DNA of 64,000 bases from Flavobacteriaceae bacterium (GCA_020435965.1 JAGQYS010000017.1:1-64000); one strand, 5' to 3'; positions 1-8,892 are shown, counted from the stretch's first letter. Made by a program: numbers and translations. Notes: generated by a model from the letters alone, not told the origin.

Positions 1-1
1 T

Positions 2-40
2 TTGGAAAGTCGCCAAATTTTTAAATTTGACGATTTCCAA
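2..40. repeat. long AT-rich inverted repeat at left window edge
   Basis: The arms TTGGAAA (2-8) / TTTCCAA (34-40), TCG (10-12) / CGA (31-33) and CAAATTT (14-20) / AAATTTG (23-29) stack into one nearly continuous hairpin with a 2-nt centre and only small bulges. It lies about 107 bp beyond the pyk stop codon, too far and too AT-rich for a standard terminator of that gene. It may belong to whatever lies left of the window. Confidence 0.6.
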
Positions 41-71
41 TAAAAAAGATAAATAGTAAAATTTAAAAATC

Positions 72-121
72 TGGCTTGTGGCTAAAGCGAAAAATAATCG
101 CTAATTTGCACGCTACGAGCC
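72..121 (-). terminator. composite hairpin downstream of pyk
   Basis: GGCTTGTGGC (73-82) pairs with GCTACGAGCC (112-121) through two wobble pairs. It encloses a second hairpin, AGCGA (86-90) / TCGCT (98-102). Read on the minus strand it begins 26 nt after the pyk stop and is followed by a T-rich run (AGATTTTTAAATTTT). It probably ends the acpP-to-pyk operon, but the nested structure is more elaborate than a plain terminator and could be a small dispersed repeat. Confidence 0.45.
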
Positions 122-146
122 ATATACAAAACCGTTAAACGAACCC

Positions 147-1592
147 CTAAAAACTACAACTAGTAATCTCAGTAACCCTTAAGGTATTTACCATACCTTT
201 ATCTTGTATTGGCATGGCTGCCAAGCTAATAAGCATATCGCCTACTTCAAGATAGCCTTTTTGGCAAGCAATGGCGTTTACATCTTCAATGGTTTCATCT
301 GTACTTACAAACTTATCGTAATAAAACGCCTTTACGCCCCAAAGTAAATTAAGTTGTGTTAAAATGCGCTTGTTGGAAGTAAATACCAAAATATGTGCAG
401 CTGGCCGCCAAGCAGAAATTTGAAACGCTGTATAACCACTATTGGTCAAGGTGGAAATGGCTTTTGCGTTGATTTCGTTTGCCATATTGGCGGCATGATA
501 GCAAATTGATTTTGTGATGTAACGGTTGGTACGAATATGTGGTGGTGACTGTGGAACTTTAATGAGTGGCGAATCTTCCACGCTTTCTAAAATGCTGCTC
601 ATTTTTTGTATCACTTGCACAGGATAATTCCCAACAGAGGTTTCTCCAGATAGCATCACAGCATCTGCTCCATCCATTACGGAATTGGCAACATCATTTA
701 CCTCAGCTCGAGTTGGTGTTAAACTGGTAATCATTGATTCCATCATTTGGGTAGCGATGATAACTGGAATCCTTGCACGTTTGGCCCTAAGCACTAATTG
801 CTTTTGAATGAGTGGCACTTCTTGTGCGGGAATTTCAACCCCCAAATCTCCTCTTGCTACCATTAAACCATCGCAATAAGCTACAATTTTATCGATATTT
901 TCAACTGCTTCTGGTTTTTCTATTTTAGCAATGATTGGAATTTTGTGGTCACTATGCTCTTTGATGATGTCTTGAAGCTGCATTAAATCTTCAGCATGTC
1001 TTACAAAGGATAATGCTAGCCAATCTACTTTTTGCCCGATAGCAAAAATGGCATCTTCAATATCTTTTTCTGTAAGCGCTGGCTGAGATATGTTGGTGTT
1101 AGGTAAATTAACGCCTTTTTTCGATTTTAAAGGTCCTCCTTGAATAACACGTGCTTTAACTTCACTTTTTTGGTCAGATGAAACCACTTCAAAAATCAAT
1201 TTCCCATCATCCAGCAAAATACGTTCGCCTGGTTTTGCATCTTGAGGAAAATTATTATATGTCATATAAACACGCTTTTGGGTTCCCATAAAGCGTTTGC
1301 CAGTTGCAAATATGATTTCATCTCCTTTATTTACCACTACCTCCTCTTTCATAGTGCCAACTCTCAATTTTGGCCCTTGTAAATCGCCTAAAATTGCTGC
1401 ATTGTAACCATATTTTTCGTTGAGTTCTCTAATTGTTTTAATGCGTTTTTTTACATCGCTATAATTAGCATGCGAAAAATTGATTCTAAACACATTTACA
1501 CCTGCTTCTAGCATATCCTTTAGTATTTCTTTGGTGCTAGTTGCTGGTCCTAAAGTGGCTACAATTTTGGTCTTTTTTCTATGTATTGGCAT
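147..1592 (-). CDS. pyk: pyruvate kinase
   Basis: Cytosolic glycolytic enzyme that converts phosphoenolpyruvate and ADP to pyruvate and ATP. The 481 residues cover the (beta/alpha)8 barrel with its inserted B domain and a C-terminal allosteric domain. The N-terminal RKTKIVATLGPA-type start (here RKKTKIVATLGPA), the catalytic-lysine segment AKIEKPEA near residue 220, the metal-binding GLMVARGDLGVE segment just after it and MDGADAVMLSGETSVG further on are all visible. Length is normal for the family. It is the last gene of a leftward operon: its ATG lies against the end of the IPExxxVDY gene (1-base overlap), so the two are probably translationally coupled. The pyk-IPExxxVDY-rnc order is typical of flavobacteria. 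Confidence 0.97.
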   Translation of the reverse strand: MPIHRKKTKIVATLGPATSTKEILKDMLEAGVNVFRINFSHANYSDVKKRIKTIRELNEKYGYNAAILGDLQGPKLRVGTMKEEVVVNKGDEIIFATGKRFMGTQKRVYMTYNNFPQDAKPGERILLDDGKLIFEVVSSDQKSEVKARVIQGGPLKSKKGVNLPNTNISQPALTEKDIEDAIFAIGQKVDWLALSFVRHAEDLMQLQDIIKEHSDHKIPIIAKIEKPEAVENIDKIVAYCDGLMVARGDLGVEIPAQEVPLIQKQLVLRAKRARIPVIIATQMMESMITSLTPTRAEVNDVANSVMDGADAVMLSGETSVGNYPVQVIQKMSSILESVEDSPLIKVPQSPPHIRTNRYITKSICYHAANMANEINAKAISTLTNSGYTAFQISAWRPAAHILVFTSNKRILTQLNLLWGVKAFYYDKFVSTDETIEDVNAIACQKGYLEVGDMLISLAAMPIQDKGMVNTLRVTEITSCSF

Positions 1593-2080
1593 TAATTGAA
1601 TATTAAATTGTTTTTTGATTTTAAAGTTGTTGTATCGACATCATATATAGCAACTACCTGTGGTATTTTTTGGATGCTGTTGATAATATGCTTAATATCT
1701 ATATTACTGTTATCATTCTCTATTTTAAGAAAATAATTTACTTTTTTATATTCTGGTATTAGGTTATAAATCTTGATGACTTTTGATGATGCATCAAACA
1801 ATGAACCTGTGCTTACAAGGCTATCCTCTTCTTTTTTACAGATATTTGATACCAAACTCCACATGGTTTCGTGTTCTTTGTCTTCCCATTCATAAATTGA
1901 ATATGAAGCTGCTGTGTACTCAAAATCCAAATCAGCTTTATCTCGTTTTAAGTTGATGTTTAAAAAATGGTTTAAAAGATACGCTAACCGATAGTCTTCC
2001 AAATCACAATGAATAGCTAATAACGAGTAAGCCTCATCATAAAATTCATCAACAAGTAACTTGTGTATTGCCACAATCAA
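1592..2080 (-). CDS. IPExxxVDY family protein
   Basis: A small conserved Bacteroidota protein of unknown function, named for its IPExxxVDY motif, seen here as IPEYKKVNY near residue 107 (the D is replaced by N). The N-terminal half carries HCDLEDYRLAYLLNH, another conserved block of the family. There is no signal peptide or membrane segment, so it should be cytosolic. The first codon taken here is TTG at 2080; a GTG at 2074 would give MAIHK, which resembles family starts better as I remember them, so the start is uncertain by two codons. It sits between rnc and pyk in the operon. That placement suggests a link to RNA processing or central metabolism, but it does not establish a function. Confidence 0.85.
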   Translation of the reverse strand: MIVAIHKLLVDEFYDEAYSLLAIHCDLEDYRLAYLLNHFLNINLKRDKADLDFEYTAASYSIYEWEDKEHETMWSLVSNICKKEEDSLVSTGSLFDASSKVIKIYNLIPEYKKVNYFLKIENDNSNIDIKHIINSIQKIPQVVAIYDVDTTTLKSKNNLIFN

Positions 2081-2125
2081 AATATTATTAATTGTAAATA
2101 TAACATTTTGCTATCATTAAATATA

Positions 2126-2160
2126 GGCTTTAGGTTATTCTTAACCTTAAATTTAAAGCC
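2126..2160. repeat. nested hairpin between rnc and the IPExxxVDY gene
   Basis: GGCTTTA (2126-2132) / TAAAGCC (2154-2160) encloses AGGTTA (2132-2137) / TAACCT (2142-2147). It lies in the only sizeable gap (103 bp) of the acpP-to-pyk operon and has no T-tract on the minus strand. It looks like an RNA processing or stabilising hairpin rather than a strong terminator. Confidence 0.45.
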
Positions 2161-2183
2161 TTAAACTTTAAATAATAACAAGC

Positions 2184-2924
2184 TTAGAAAGCTCTTGATA
2201 TTTTATTCTGGAACGCAAAAAAAGCTCGTTTTGAGGCCTTTTCTTCGGCTTTCTTTTTAGAAGTTGCCCTTGCCTTTGCGACAATTTTATTATTGATAGA
2301 TAGCTTTACTGAGAAATGCCTGAGTTCATCGTTTCCTGTATCTTCGTACACATGGTAATCAAAGGTCTTTTTTTCTTTTTGGCACCATTCTATTAACAGG
2401 CTTTTGTAGCTTATTACTTTTCCTTCAAGCTGTTCAATATCAACATGGGGAATTATAATTCTATCATAAATAAATTTTTCGCAATAGTCGTACCCTTTAT
2501 CAAGGTAAATGGCTCCAACTAAAGCTTCAAAGAGGTTGCCATGAATATTGTTGCCAAAGTTATCTACTGGGATTTTGCTTTCAACCAAATCTATAAGATT
2601 TAAATCTTTTCCAAGTTCATTTAAATGCTCACGACTTACTATTTTGGAGCGCATTTTTGTTAGATAGCCTTCATCCCCTTCTGGTACTTCATTATACAAA
2701 TGCGAGGCTATAACAGCGCTCAACATAGCATCGCCAACAAACTCCAAACGCTCATAATTAATTGGTGTGCCATCTTTATCACGAATGTTCATGGAACGAT
2801 GCGTGAATGCCTTCTCGTAGTAACTTATATTACTAGGCTTGTAACCAACTATATTTTTAATTTGAATAAAAAAATTCCCGTTTCTTTTAGAACGGGAATT
2901 AAGTATGTTGCGAATGAAATTCAT
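2184..2924 (-). CDS. rnc: ribonuclease III
   Basis: Endoribonuclease that cuts double-stranded RNA during rRNA and mRNA maturation. The 246 residues hold the RNase III catalytic domain, with the signature ERLEFVGDAML near residues 60-70 and the acidic partner in GNLFEALVGAIYLDKG. A C-terminal double-stranded RNA-binding domain ends in ATSKKKAEEKASKRAF. Length is usual. The gene begins 7 bp after fabF ends, so it is part of the acpP-fabF-rnc unit common in bacteria. The hairpins at 2126-2160 and 72-121 in the same transcript are possible substrates, but that is inference only. Confidence 0.96.
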   Translation of the reverse strand: MNFIRNILNSRSKRNGNFFIQIKNIVGYKPSNISYYEKAFTHRSMNIRDKDGTPINYERLEFVGDAMLSAVIASHLYNEVPEGDEGYLTKMRSKIVSREHLNELGKDLNLIDLVESKIPVDNFGNNIHGNLFEALVGAIYLDKGYDYCEKFIYDRIIIPHVDIEQLEGKVISYKSLLIEWCQKEKKTFDYHVYEDTGNDELRHFSVKLSINNKIVAKARATSKKKAEEKASKRAFFAFQNKISRAF

Positions 2925-2931
2925 TCAGTAA

Positions 2932-4182
2932 TTAATCTAATTTTTTGAATAATACACAAGCATTGTGTCCGCCAAACCCAAAGGTATTGCTCATGACTAC
3001 TTTAACATCTCTTTTTTGTGCCTTATTCAAAGTTAAGTTTAATTCCGGATCTATGTTTTCATCTACTGTTGTGTGATTTATTGTTGGAGGCACAATACCA
3101 TGCTCCATTGCAAGAATGGAAGCTATGGCCTCTATAGCTCCAGCAGCACCTAACAAGTGACCTGTCATAGATTTAGTTGAATTGATATTTATGTTTTTAG
3201 CATGATCTCCAAAAACTTCTGTAATCGCTTTTAGTTCTGCAACATCACCCAAAGGTGTGGATGTACCATGTGTATTGATATGATCTACTTCTTGAGGTGA
3301 AACACCTGCGTTTTCTAAGCAATTTTTCATCACTGCAATAACACCAATCCCTTCTGGATGAGGAGCAGTCATGTGATATGCATCAGACGACATTCCACCT
3401 CCTAATACTTCAGCATAAATTTTTGCACCTCTTGCTTTTGCGTGCTCATACTCTTCAAGAATAATAGCTCCTGCTCCTTCACCTAACACAAAGCCATCTC
3501 TGGTTGCGTCAAATGGTCTTGAGGCTGTTTCTGGACTTTCATTTCTTGTTGATAAAGCGTGCATAGCATTAAACCCTCCCATTCCAGCAATGGTAACTGC
3601 AGCTTCACTTCCTCCAGTAACAATAACATCACAATGTCCTAAACGTATATAGTTTAGGGCATCAATCATTGCATTTGCAGAAGAAGCACAAGCAGAAACC
3701 GTTGTGTAATTAGGTCCCATAAAACCATGTTTAATGGAAATATTGCCAGGAGCAATATCTGCAATCATTTTTGGGATAAAGAATGGGTTGAACCTTGGAG
3801 TACCATCTCCAGCGGCAAAGTTTAGAACTTCTTCTTGAAAGGTTTCCAAGCCACCAATTCCTGCTCCCCAAATAACACCTACTCGTAATTTATTTACTTT
3901 TTCTAAATCTAACTTAGCATCTACGATGGCTTCGTCTGAAGCCACCATAGCATACTGTGTAAATTTATCCATTTTACGAGCTTCTTTCCTATCCAGAAAA
4001 TCTGTAGGCTCAAAGTTCTTTAATTCGCAAGCGAATTTGGTCTTGAACTTTTCAGTATCAAAATAGGTTATTGGAGCAGCACCACTTTTACCACTTATAA
4101 GAGCATTCCAATATTCGTCTTTGGTATTTCCTATAGGAGTAAGTGCACCTAAACCAGTAACTACAACTCGCTTTAAATTCAT
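2932..4182 (-). CDS. fabF: beta-ketoacyl-ACP synthase II
   Basis: Condenses malonyl-ACP with a growing acyl-ACP in type II fatty-acid synthesis. The 416 residues show the thiolase fold and the full Cys-His-His triad: active-site cysteine in TTVSACASSANAM near residue 164, histidine in NTHGTSTPLGD near 305 and histidine in SMTGHLLGAAGA near 340. The C-terminus NTFGFGGHNACVLF is typical of the family. It lies 15 bp after acpP, which encodes its carrier protein, and the two are surely co-transcribed. No odd features. Confidence 0.97.
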   Translation of the reverse strand: MNLKRVVVTGLGALTPIGNTKDEYWNALISGKSGAAPITYFDTEKFKTKFACELKNFEPTDFLDRKEARKMDKFTQYAMVASDEAIVDAKLDLEKVNKLRVGVIWGAGIGGLETFQEEVLNFAAGDGTPRFNPFFIPKMIADIAPGNISIKHGFMGPNYTTVSACASSANAMIDALNYIRLGHCDVIVTGGSEAAVTIAGMGGFNAMHALSTRNESPETASRPFDATRDGFVLGEGAGAIILEEYEHAKARGAKIYAEVLGGGMSSDAYHMTAPHPEGIGVIAVMKNCLENAGVSPQEVDHINTHGTSTPLGDVAELKAITEVFGDHAKNININSTKSMTGHLLGAAGAIEAIASILAMEHGIVPPTINHTTVDENIDPELNLTLNKAQKRDVKVVMSNTFGFGGHNACVLFKKLD

Positions 4183-4197
4183 AAAATAAACGCTTAT

Positions 4198-4431
4198 TTA
4201 TTTTGCGGCTTCAATATAAGATATTGCTTGACCAACTGTTGCAATGTTTTCAGCTTGATCATCTGGAATTTGGATATCGAATTCTTTTTCGAATTCCATA
4301 ATTAATTCTACAGTGTCTAATGAATCTGCTCCTAAATCGTTTGTGAAGCTAGCTTCAGTTACAACTTCGTTTTCATCAACACCTAATTTGTCTACGATAA
4401 TCGCTTTTACTCTTGATGCAATGTCTGACAT
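4198..4431 (-). CDS. acpP: acyl carrier protein
   Basis: Small acidic protein of 77 residues that carries acyl chains on a phosphopantetheine arm during fatty-acid and lipid A synthesis. The attachment serine is in the invariant DSLD motif ([15 protein letters not shown], near residue 37). It is first in the leftward operon with fabF, rnc, the IPExxxVDY gene and pyk. A -7 box lies about 30 bp upstream, leaving an AT-rich leader with no clear Shine-Dalgarno sequence. Confidence 0.98.
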   Translation of the reverse strand: MSDIASRVKAIIVDKLGVDENEVVTEASFTNDLGADSLDTVELIMEFEKEFDIQIPDDQAENIATVGQAISYIEAAK

Positions 4432-4462
4432 AATCTTTTAATTTTAAGTTTTAATTAGTGTG

Positions 4463-4470
4463 CAAAAATA
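4463..4470 (-). promoter_or_regulatory. predicted -7 box of the acpP operon
   Basis: Minus-strand TATTTTTG matches the Bacteroidota -7 consensus TAnnTTTG. It lies upstream of the acpP ATG (4431), giving a predicted leader of about 27 nt. No good -33 TTTG was found. Confidence 0.55.
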
Positions 4471-4612
4471 AAAAACTTTATTTTAAAACGCACTTTTACA
4501 ATAAAAATGTGATTGTAATTTAAGGATTTTAACTTGAAGAATTTTATTTTGTGTCTAATTGTTAATAATTATTCTTTTTTTTGTTGAATAATCATAACAT
4601 TATAATCTGTAA

Positions 4613-5179
4613 ATGAAACGTATTGTAATCTTTGCGTCCGGAAGTGGAACTAATGCTGAAAATTTAATTAAGTTTTTTCACAACAGAGATAATGCATCTG
4701 TTATTCAGGTATTGACCAACAATCCTCATGCCAAAGTTTTAGATAGGTGTAAAAAACTGAATATTAGTGCTTTATCATTCAATAAAACTGCTTTATACAA
4801 TACTGATCATGTGGTAAATCTTTTAAAATCTGTAAAACCAGATTTAATAATTTTAGCTGGTTTTTTATGGAAATTCCCTAAAAATATTATTGAAGAATTC
4901 CAAGATAAAATAATTAATATCCATCCAGCTTTATTGCCAAAATATGGTGGGAAAGGCATGTATGGTATTCATGTACATCAAGCTGTTGTTGATAACAAAG
5001 AAAATGAAAGTGGCATTACAATACATTACGTTAATGAAAACTATGATGAAGGCGCTATTATTTTTCAAGCCAAATGTGATGTTTTGGCTTCAGATACTGC
5101 TGAAGATGTGGCTGCAAAAATCCATGAATTAGAGATGAAACATTTTCCAGAAGTTGTTAACTCACTTTTAAATGGCTAA
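4613..5179 (+). CDS. purN: phosphoribosylglycinamide formyltransferase
   Basis: Transfers a formyl group from 10-formyltetrahydrofolate to GAR in purine synthesis. The 188 residues show the start IVIFASGSGTNAENLI, the catalytic region NIHPALLPKYGGKGMYG (catalytic Asn and His) and the following ESGITIHYVNENYDEGAII with the conserved Asp. Length is normal. The stop overlaps the next ATG in the 8-base sequence ATGGCTAA, so the RNase H gene is probably translationally coupled. purF, which acts two steps earlier in the pathway, lies 1.8 kb downstream on the same strand. It is divergent from acpP. Confidence 0.96.
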   Translation: MKRIVIFASGSGTNAENLIKFFHNRDNASVIQVLTNNPHAKVLDRCKKLNISALSFNKTALYNTDHVVNLLKSVKPDLIILAGFLWKFPKNIIEEFQDKIINIHPALLPKYGGKGMYGIHVHQAVVDNKENESGITIHYVNENYDEGAIIFQAKCDVLASDTAEDVAAKIHELEMKHFPEVVNSLLNG

Positions 5180-5813
5180 AAAAAAGAAAAAATATTATAC
5201 AGTCTGGAAAGGTCATCACACAGGCGTTTTTGAGTCTTGGGATGATTGCAAAGCGCAGATAAAAGATTTTGAAGGAGCTCAATACAAATCTTTTGAAACT
5301 TTTGATGCTGCCAAAAAAGCCTTAAAAGGAAATTACAAAGACTATATTGGAAAAGGTAAAAAATTCAATAGTGAGCTATCTGAAACTCAATTGAGAAAAA
5401 TTGGACAACCTAACTTTAACTCCATTTCAGTTGATGCTGCCTCAAGTGGAAATCCAGGGAAAATGGAATATCGTGGTGTAGACACCAAAACCAAAAAACA
5501 ATTGTTCAAACAAGGGCCTTTTGAAGAAGGCACCAATAATATTGGTGAGTTTTTAGCCATTGTTCATGGTCTTGCATTTCTGAAGCAACAAAACAGTAAT
5601 CGCATTATTTACACAGATTCCAAGACAGCCATTAGCTGGGTGAAAAAGAAAAACTGTAATACGAAGCTTGAACGTTCAGAAAAAAACAAAGCTCTTTTTG
5701 AGCTTGTAGATCGTGCTGTGACTTGGTTAAAAACCAATAATTATCCAACAACAATAGTAAAATGGGAAACCAAAGCTTGGGGAGAAATCCCTGCTGATTT
5801 TGGACGAAAATAA
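5172..5813 (+). CDS. ribonuclease H with N-terminal viroplasmin domain
   Basis: Degrades RNA in RNA:DNA hybrids. Residues 1-50 form a viroplasmin/caulimovirus-type hybrid-binding module (YYTVWKGHHTGVFESWDDC, then FEGAQYKSFETFDAA). Residues from about 75 form the RNase H domain. The acidic residues are visible: D in SVDAASSGNPG, E in NNIGEFLAIVHG, D in YTDSKTAISW and a late D in IPADFGRK. This layout resembles eukaryotic RNase H1 and the bacterial RnhA of Bacteroidota. Its ATG overlaps the purN stop by 8 bases. The viroplasmin module normally raises affinity for hybrids (family knowledge). Confidence 0.93.
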   Translation: MAKKKKKYYTVWKGHHTGVFESWDDCKAQIKDFEGAQYKSFETFDAAKKALKGNYKDYIGKGKKFNSELSETQLRKIGQPNFNSISVDAASSGNPGKMEYRGVDTKTKKQLFKQGPFEEGTNNIGEFLAIVHGLAFLKQQNSNRIIYTDSKTAISWVKKKNCNTKLERSEKNKALFELVDRAVTWLKTNNYPTTIVKWETKAWGEIPADFGRK

Positions 5814-5839
5814 ATTCGTTTTTTACTTCTTAAAAAACG

Positions 5840-5847
5840 TATATTTG
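5840..5847 (+). promoter_or_regulatory. predicted -7 box of the PfkB kinase gene
   Basis: TATATTTG is an exact TAnnTTTG match, 21 bp before the ATG at 5869. It supports the downstream start: the in-frame ATG at 5800 would place the promoter inside the coding region. Confidence 0.6.
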
Positions 5848-5868
5848 CAGCAAATTTTAAACGCTTAT

Positions 5869-6795
5869 ATGAGCAAATTAGTCATAGTTGGTACTGTAGC
5901 CTTTGACGCTATTGAAACCCCTTTTGGTAAAACAGATAAAATACTTGGCGGAGCTGCCACTTTCATTGGGCTGGCTGCTTCTCAATTTAATTTAGATGCC
6001 GCCATAGTATCAGTGGTTGGAAGCGATTTTCCAAAAGAATATTTAAACCTTCTTTCAAGTAGAAATATTGACATATCTGGAATTGAAATTGTTAAAAACG
6101 GAAAAACATTTTTCTGGAGTGGTCGTTACCACAATGATATGAATTCACGAGACACTTTAGTGACAGAGTTAAATGTTCTTGCTGACTTTAATCCTGTGGT
6201 CCCTAAAGATTATAGAGATGCCGAAGTGGTTATGCTGGGAAACTTACATCCAATGGTGCAATTGAGTGTGCTAGATCAAATGGAAACAAAACCAAAATTG
6301 GTTGTTCTTGATACGATGAATTTTTGGATGGATAATGCACTTGATGACCTTCATAAAGTTATTAAAAAAATTGATGTTATTACTATAAATGATGAAGAGG
6401 CAAGACAATTGACTGGAGAATACTCTTTAGTAGTTGCTGCCAGGAAAATTCAAGAAATGGGGCCAAAATATGTAGTCATTAAAAAAGGAGAACACGGTGC
6501 TTTACTGTTTCATGATGACAATGTTTTCTACGCTCCAGCCTTACCATTAGAAGAAGTGTTTGACCCAACAGGAGCTGGTGATACTTTTGCAGGAGGCTTT
6601 GCAGGATACATAGCGCGAACAGAAGACACCTCCTTTGAAAACATGAAAAACGCGGTTATTTACGGCTCAACTTTAGCATCGTTTTGTGTTGAAAAATTTG
6701 GTACTCAACGCATGATAAGTTTAAAGGCTGACGAAGTCCATAAACGTTTGCAGCAGTTTAAAAATCTGACACAATTTGAAATCGTTTTGGATTAA
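5869..6795 (+). CDS. PfkB family sugar/nucleoside kinase
   Basis: ATP-dependent kinase of the ribokinase/PfkB superfamily; the substrate is not clear from sequence. The start at 5869 (MSKLVIVGTVAFDAIE) gives 308 residues. An in-frame ATG at 5800 lies inside the RNase H gene and upstream of the promoter box, so it is rejected. Visible features are the glycine-rich GGAATFIGLAASQF after the N-terminus and the C-terminal anion-hole/catalytic motif DPTGAGDTFAGGFAGY near residue 240 with the catalytic Asp. It lies between purN and purF, which could suggest a nucleoside or ribose substrate, but that is inference from position only. A strong terminator follows. Confidence 0.9.
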   Translation: MSKLVIVGTVAFDAIETPFGKTDKILGGAATFIGLAASQFNLDAAIVSVVGSDFPKEYLNLLSSRNIDISGIEIVKNGKTFFWSGRYHNDMNSRDTLVTELNVLADFNPVVPKDYRDAEVVMLGNLHPMVQLSVLDQMETKPKLVVLDTMNFWMDNALDDLHKVIKKIDVITINDEEARQLTGEYSLVVAARKIQEMGPKYVVIKKGEHGALLFHDDNVFYAPALPLEEVFDPTGAGDTFAGGFAGYIARTEDTSFENMKNAVIYGSTLASFCVEKFGTQRMISLKADEVHKRLQQFKNLTQFEIVLD

Positions 6796-6883
6796 TTAAT
6801 TAATTTTATGTAAAATAGCTTATAAACGATTCTATATGATCTATAAAACTCAAATATTAAATACATATAAAAATTATCATAAA

Positions 6884-6914
6884 AAAACGCGCTCAGAAAT
6901 TGAGTGCGTTTTTT
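6884..6914 (+). terminator. intrinsic terminator after the PfkB kinase gene, upstream of purF
   Basis: CGCGCTCA (6888-6895) pairs with TGAGTGCG (6901-6908), with one G:T wobble and a 5-nt loop. It is flanked by an A-run and TTTTTT (6909-6914). Its T-run ends 23 bp before the purF ATG, so it could also act as an attenuator for purF. Confidence 0.85.
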
Positions 6915-6937
6915 AATTAATAACACTAAACAAAAAA

Positions 6938-8836
6938 ATGAGCGACGCTTTAAAACACGAGTGTGGTATTGCACTTATAAGGCTTTTAAAACCTCTTGAA
7001 TATTATAAGGAAAAATATGGCACGGCTTTTTATGGAGTAAATAAAATGTACCTAATGATGGAAAAGCAGCATAATCGAGGGCAAGATGGTGCTGGTTTTG
7101 CAAGCATAAAACTTGATACCAAGCCTGGTGAAGGCTATATAAGTAGAGTTCGTTCAATTGCTCAGCAACCAATTCAGGATATTTTTGCTCAAATTAATGA
7201 GCGTGTTAACAAAGAATTTAAAGAACATCCTGAATATACAACTGACGTTGCGCTACAGAAAAAGCACATGCCTTATATTGGCGAATTACTTCTTGGTCAT
7301 GTTCGCTATGGTACTTTTGGTAAAAACAGCGTTGAAAGTGTTCATCCCTTTTTAAGGCAAAATAACTGGATGCACAGAAACTTAATTCTTGCAGGTAACT
7401 TTAACATGACCAATGTTAAACAGTTATTTAAAAACCTAGTTGATTTAGGCCAGCATCCTAAAGAATACACAGACACCATTACCATCATGGAAAAAATAGG
7501 TCATTTTTTAGATGATGCAGTAAGTAAAATTTATAAAGATTTAAAAAAGGAGGGCTACAACAAAAGAGAAGCTTCACCACTTATTGCACAACGTCTAAAA
7601 GTGGCAAAGATTTTAAAGCGAGCTGCAAAAAATTGGGATGGAGGCTACGCTATGGCTGGACTTATTGGCCATGGTGATTCTTTTGTTTTGAGAGATCCAG
7701 CAGGGATTAGACCAACTTATTACTATAAAAATGATGAAATAATTGTCGTTGCTTCAGAGCGACCAGTGATCCAAACGGTTTTTAATGTTGATTTTGATGA
7801 TGTAAAAGAACTGAATCCAGGACATGCGATTATTACAAAAAAATCAGGTGAGACCAAAATCAAAAAAATTCTTGAGCCCTTAGAAAGAAAAGCGTGCTCC
7901 TTTGAGCGTATTTATTTTTCACGTGGCAGTGATGCCGAAATTTATAAAGAACGAAAACTTTTAGGGAAGTTAATAATGCCTAAAGTCCTGGACACTATAA
8001 ATAATGATATAAAAAATTCGGTTTTTTCATATATACCTAATACTGCTGAAACATCCTTTTATGGAATGATAGAAACTGTTGAAGATTTTCTGAACAAGAA
8101 AAAAACAGAAGCTATTCTTAAAGGTAAGCGTTCTTTATCTCCTGAAAAAGTAACAGAAGTACTTTCACAAAGACCACGTATAGAAAAAATTGCAATTAAA
8201 GATGTAAAACTTAGAACCTTTATTACTGAAGATAGTAGTCGTGATGACTTGGTGGCTCACGTCTATGATGTCACTTATGGTGTTATTAAACCAACCGATA
8301 ATTTAGTTATTATAGATGACAGTATAGTAAGAGGGACTACACTAAAAATGAGCATTCTTAAAATGCTTGATCGTTTAAAACCAAAGAAAATAATAATAGT
8401 CTCTTCCGCTCCTCAAATAAGATACCCTGATTGCTATGGCATTGATATGGCTAACCTAGAAAGCCTTATTGCATTTAGAGCAGCATTAGAATTACTAAAA
8501 GATAATAATAAGTATCACCTTGTTGAAGAGGTATATAATAAATGTAAAGCTCAAATAGATTTGGACGATGTAGAAGTGCAAAATTTCGTAAAAGAAATTT
8601 ATGATCCATTTACAGATGATGAAATCTCAGATAAAATTGCCACTCTGCTCAGTAACGAAAATATAAATGCCGAAGTAAAACTAATTTTCCAAACAGTTGA
8701 TAACTTGCACAAAGCATGCCCAAAAAATTTAGGAGATTGGTATTTTACTGGAAACTATCCAACTTCAGGTGGTAACCGTGTAGTTAATAGAGCTTTTATT
8801 AATTTTTACGAAGGGAATAAAGAACGTGCATATTAA
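6938..8836 (+). CDS. purF: amidophosphoribosyltransferase (long Bacteroidota form)
   Basis: First step of purine synthesis: PRPP and glutamine give phosphoribosylamine. The 632 residues make it about 130-150 longer than the classical enzyme. The glutaminase nucleophile is Cys9 (HECGIALIRLL), preceded by a short propeptide-like stretch, with HNRGQDGAG and LLGHVRYGTFG following. The PRPP loop NLVIIDDSIVRGTTL lies in the C-terminal half. The extra length is spread over insertions and a C-terminal tail of about 100 residues (NPHACPKN-like region, DWYFTGNYPTSGG). No TAnnTTTG box lies between the preceding terminator and the ATG, so it may depend on an upstream promoter. Long forms like this are common in Bacteroidota. 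Confidence 0.92.
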   Translation: MSDALKHECGIALIRLLKPLEYYKEKYGTAFYGVNKMYLMMEKQHNRGQDGAGFASIKLDTKPGEGYISRVRSIAQQPIQDIFAQINERVNKEFKEHPEYTTDVALQKKHMPYIGELLLGHVRYGTFGKNSVESVHPFLRQNNWMHRNLILAGNFNMTNVKQLFKNLVDLGQHPKEYTDTITIMEKIGHFLDDAVSKIYKDLKKEGYNKREASPLIAQRLKVAKILKRAAKNWDGGYAMAGLIGHGDSFVLRDPAGIRPTYYYKNDEIIVVASERPVIQTVFNVDFDDVKELNPGHAIITKKSGETKIKKILEPLERKACSFERIYFSRGSDAEIYKERKLLGKLIMPKVLDTINNDIKNSVFSYIPNTAETSFYGMIETVEDFLNKKKTEAILKGKRSLSPEKVTEVLSQRPRIEKIAIKDVKLRTFITEDSSRDDLVAHVYDVTYGVIKPTDNLVIIDDSIVRGTTLKMSILKMLDRLKPKKIIIVSSAPQIRYPDCYGIDMANLESLIAFRAALELLKDNNKYHLVEEVYNKCKAQIDLDDVEVQNFVKEIYDPFTDDEISDKIATLLSNENINAEVKLIFQTVDNLHKACPKNLGDWYFTGNYPTSGGNRVVNRAFINFYEGNKERAY

Positions 8837-8892
8837 CGTAAAAATTGGTTTTTAATCATTTAATCTATAAAAAAAGACCTTTAAACTAGAAA

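Noticed and set aside
5800-5868. Upstream ATG start for the PfkB kinase gene
   Set aside because: The extra 23 residues overlap the RNase H gene and precede a clear promoter box; family members start at MSKLVIVG.
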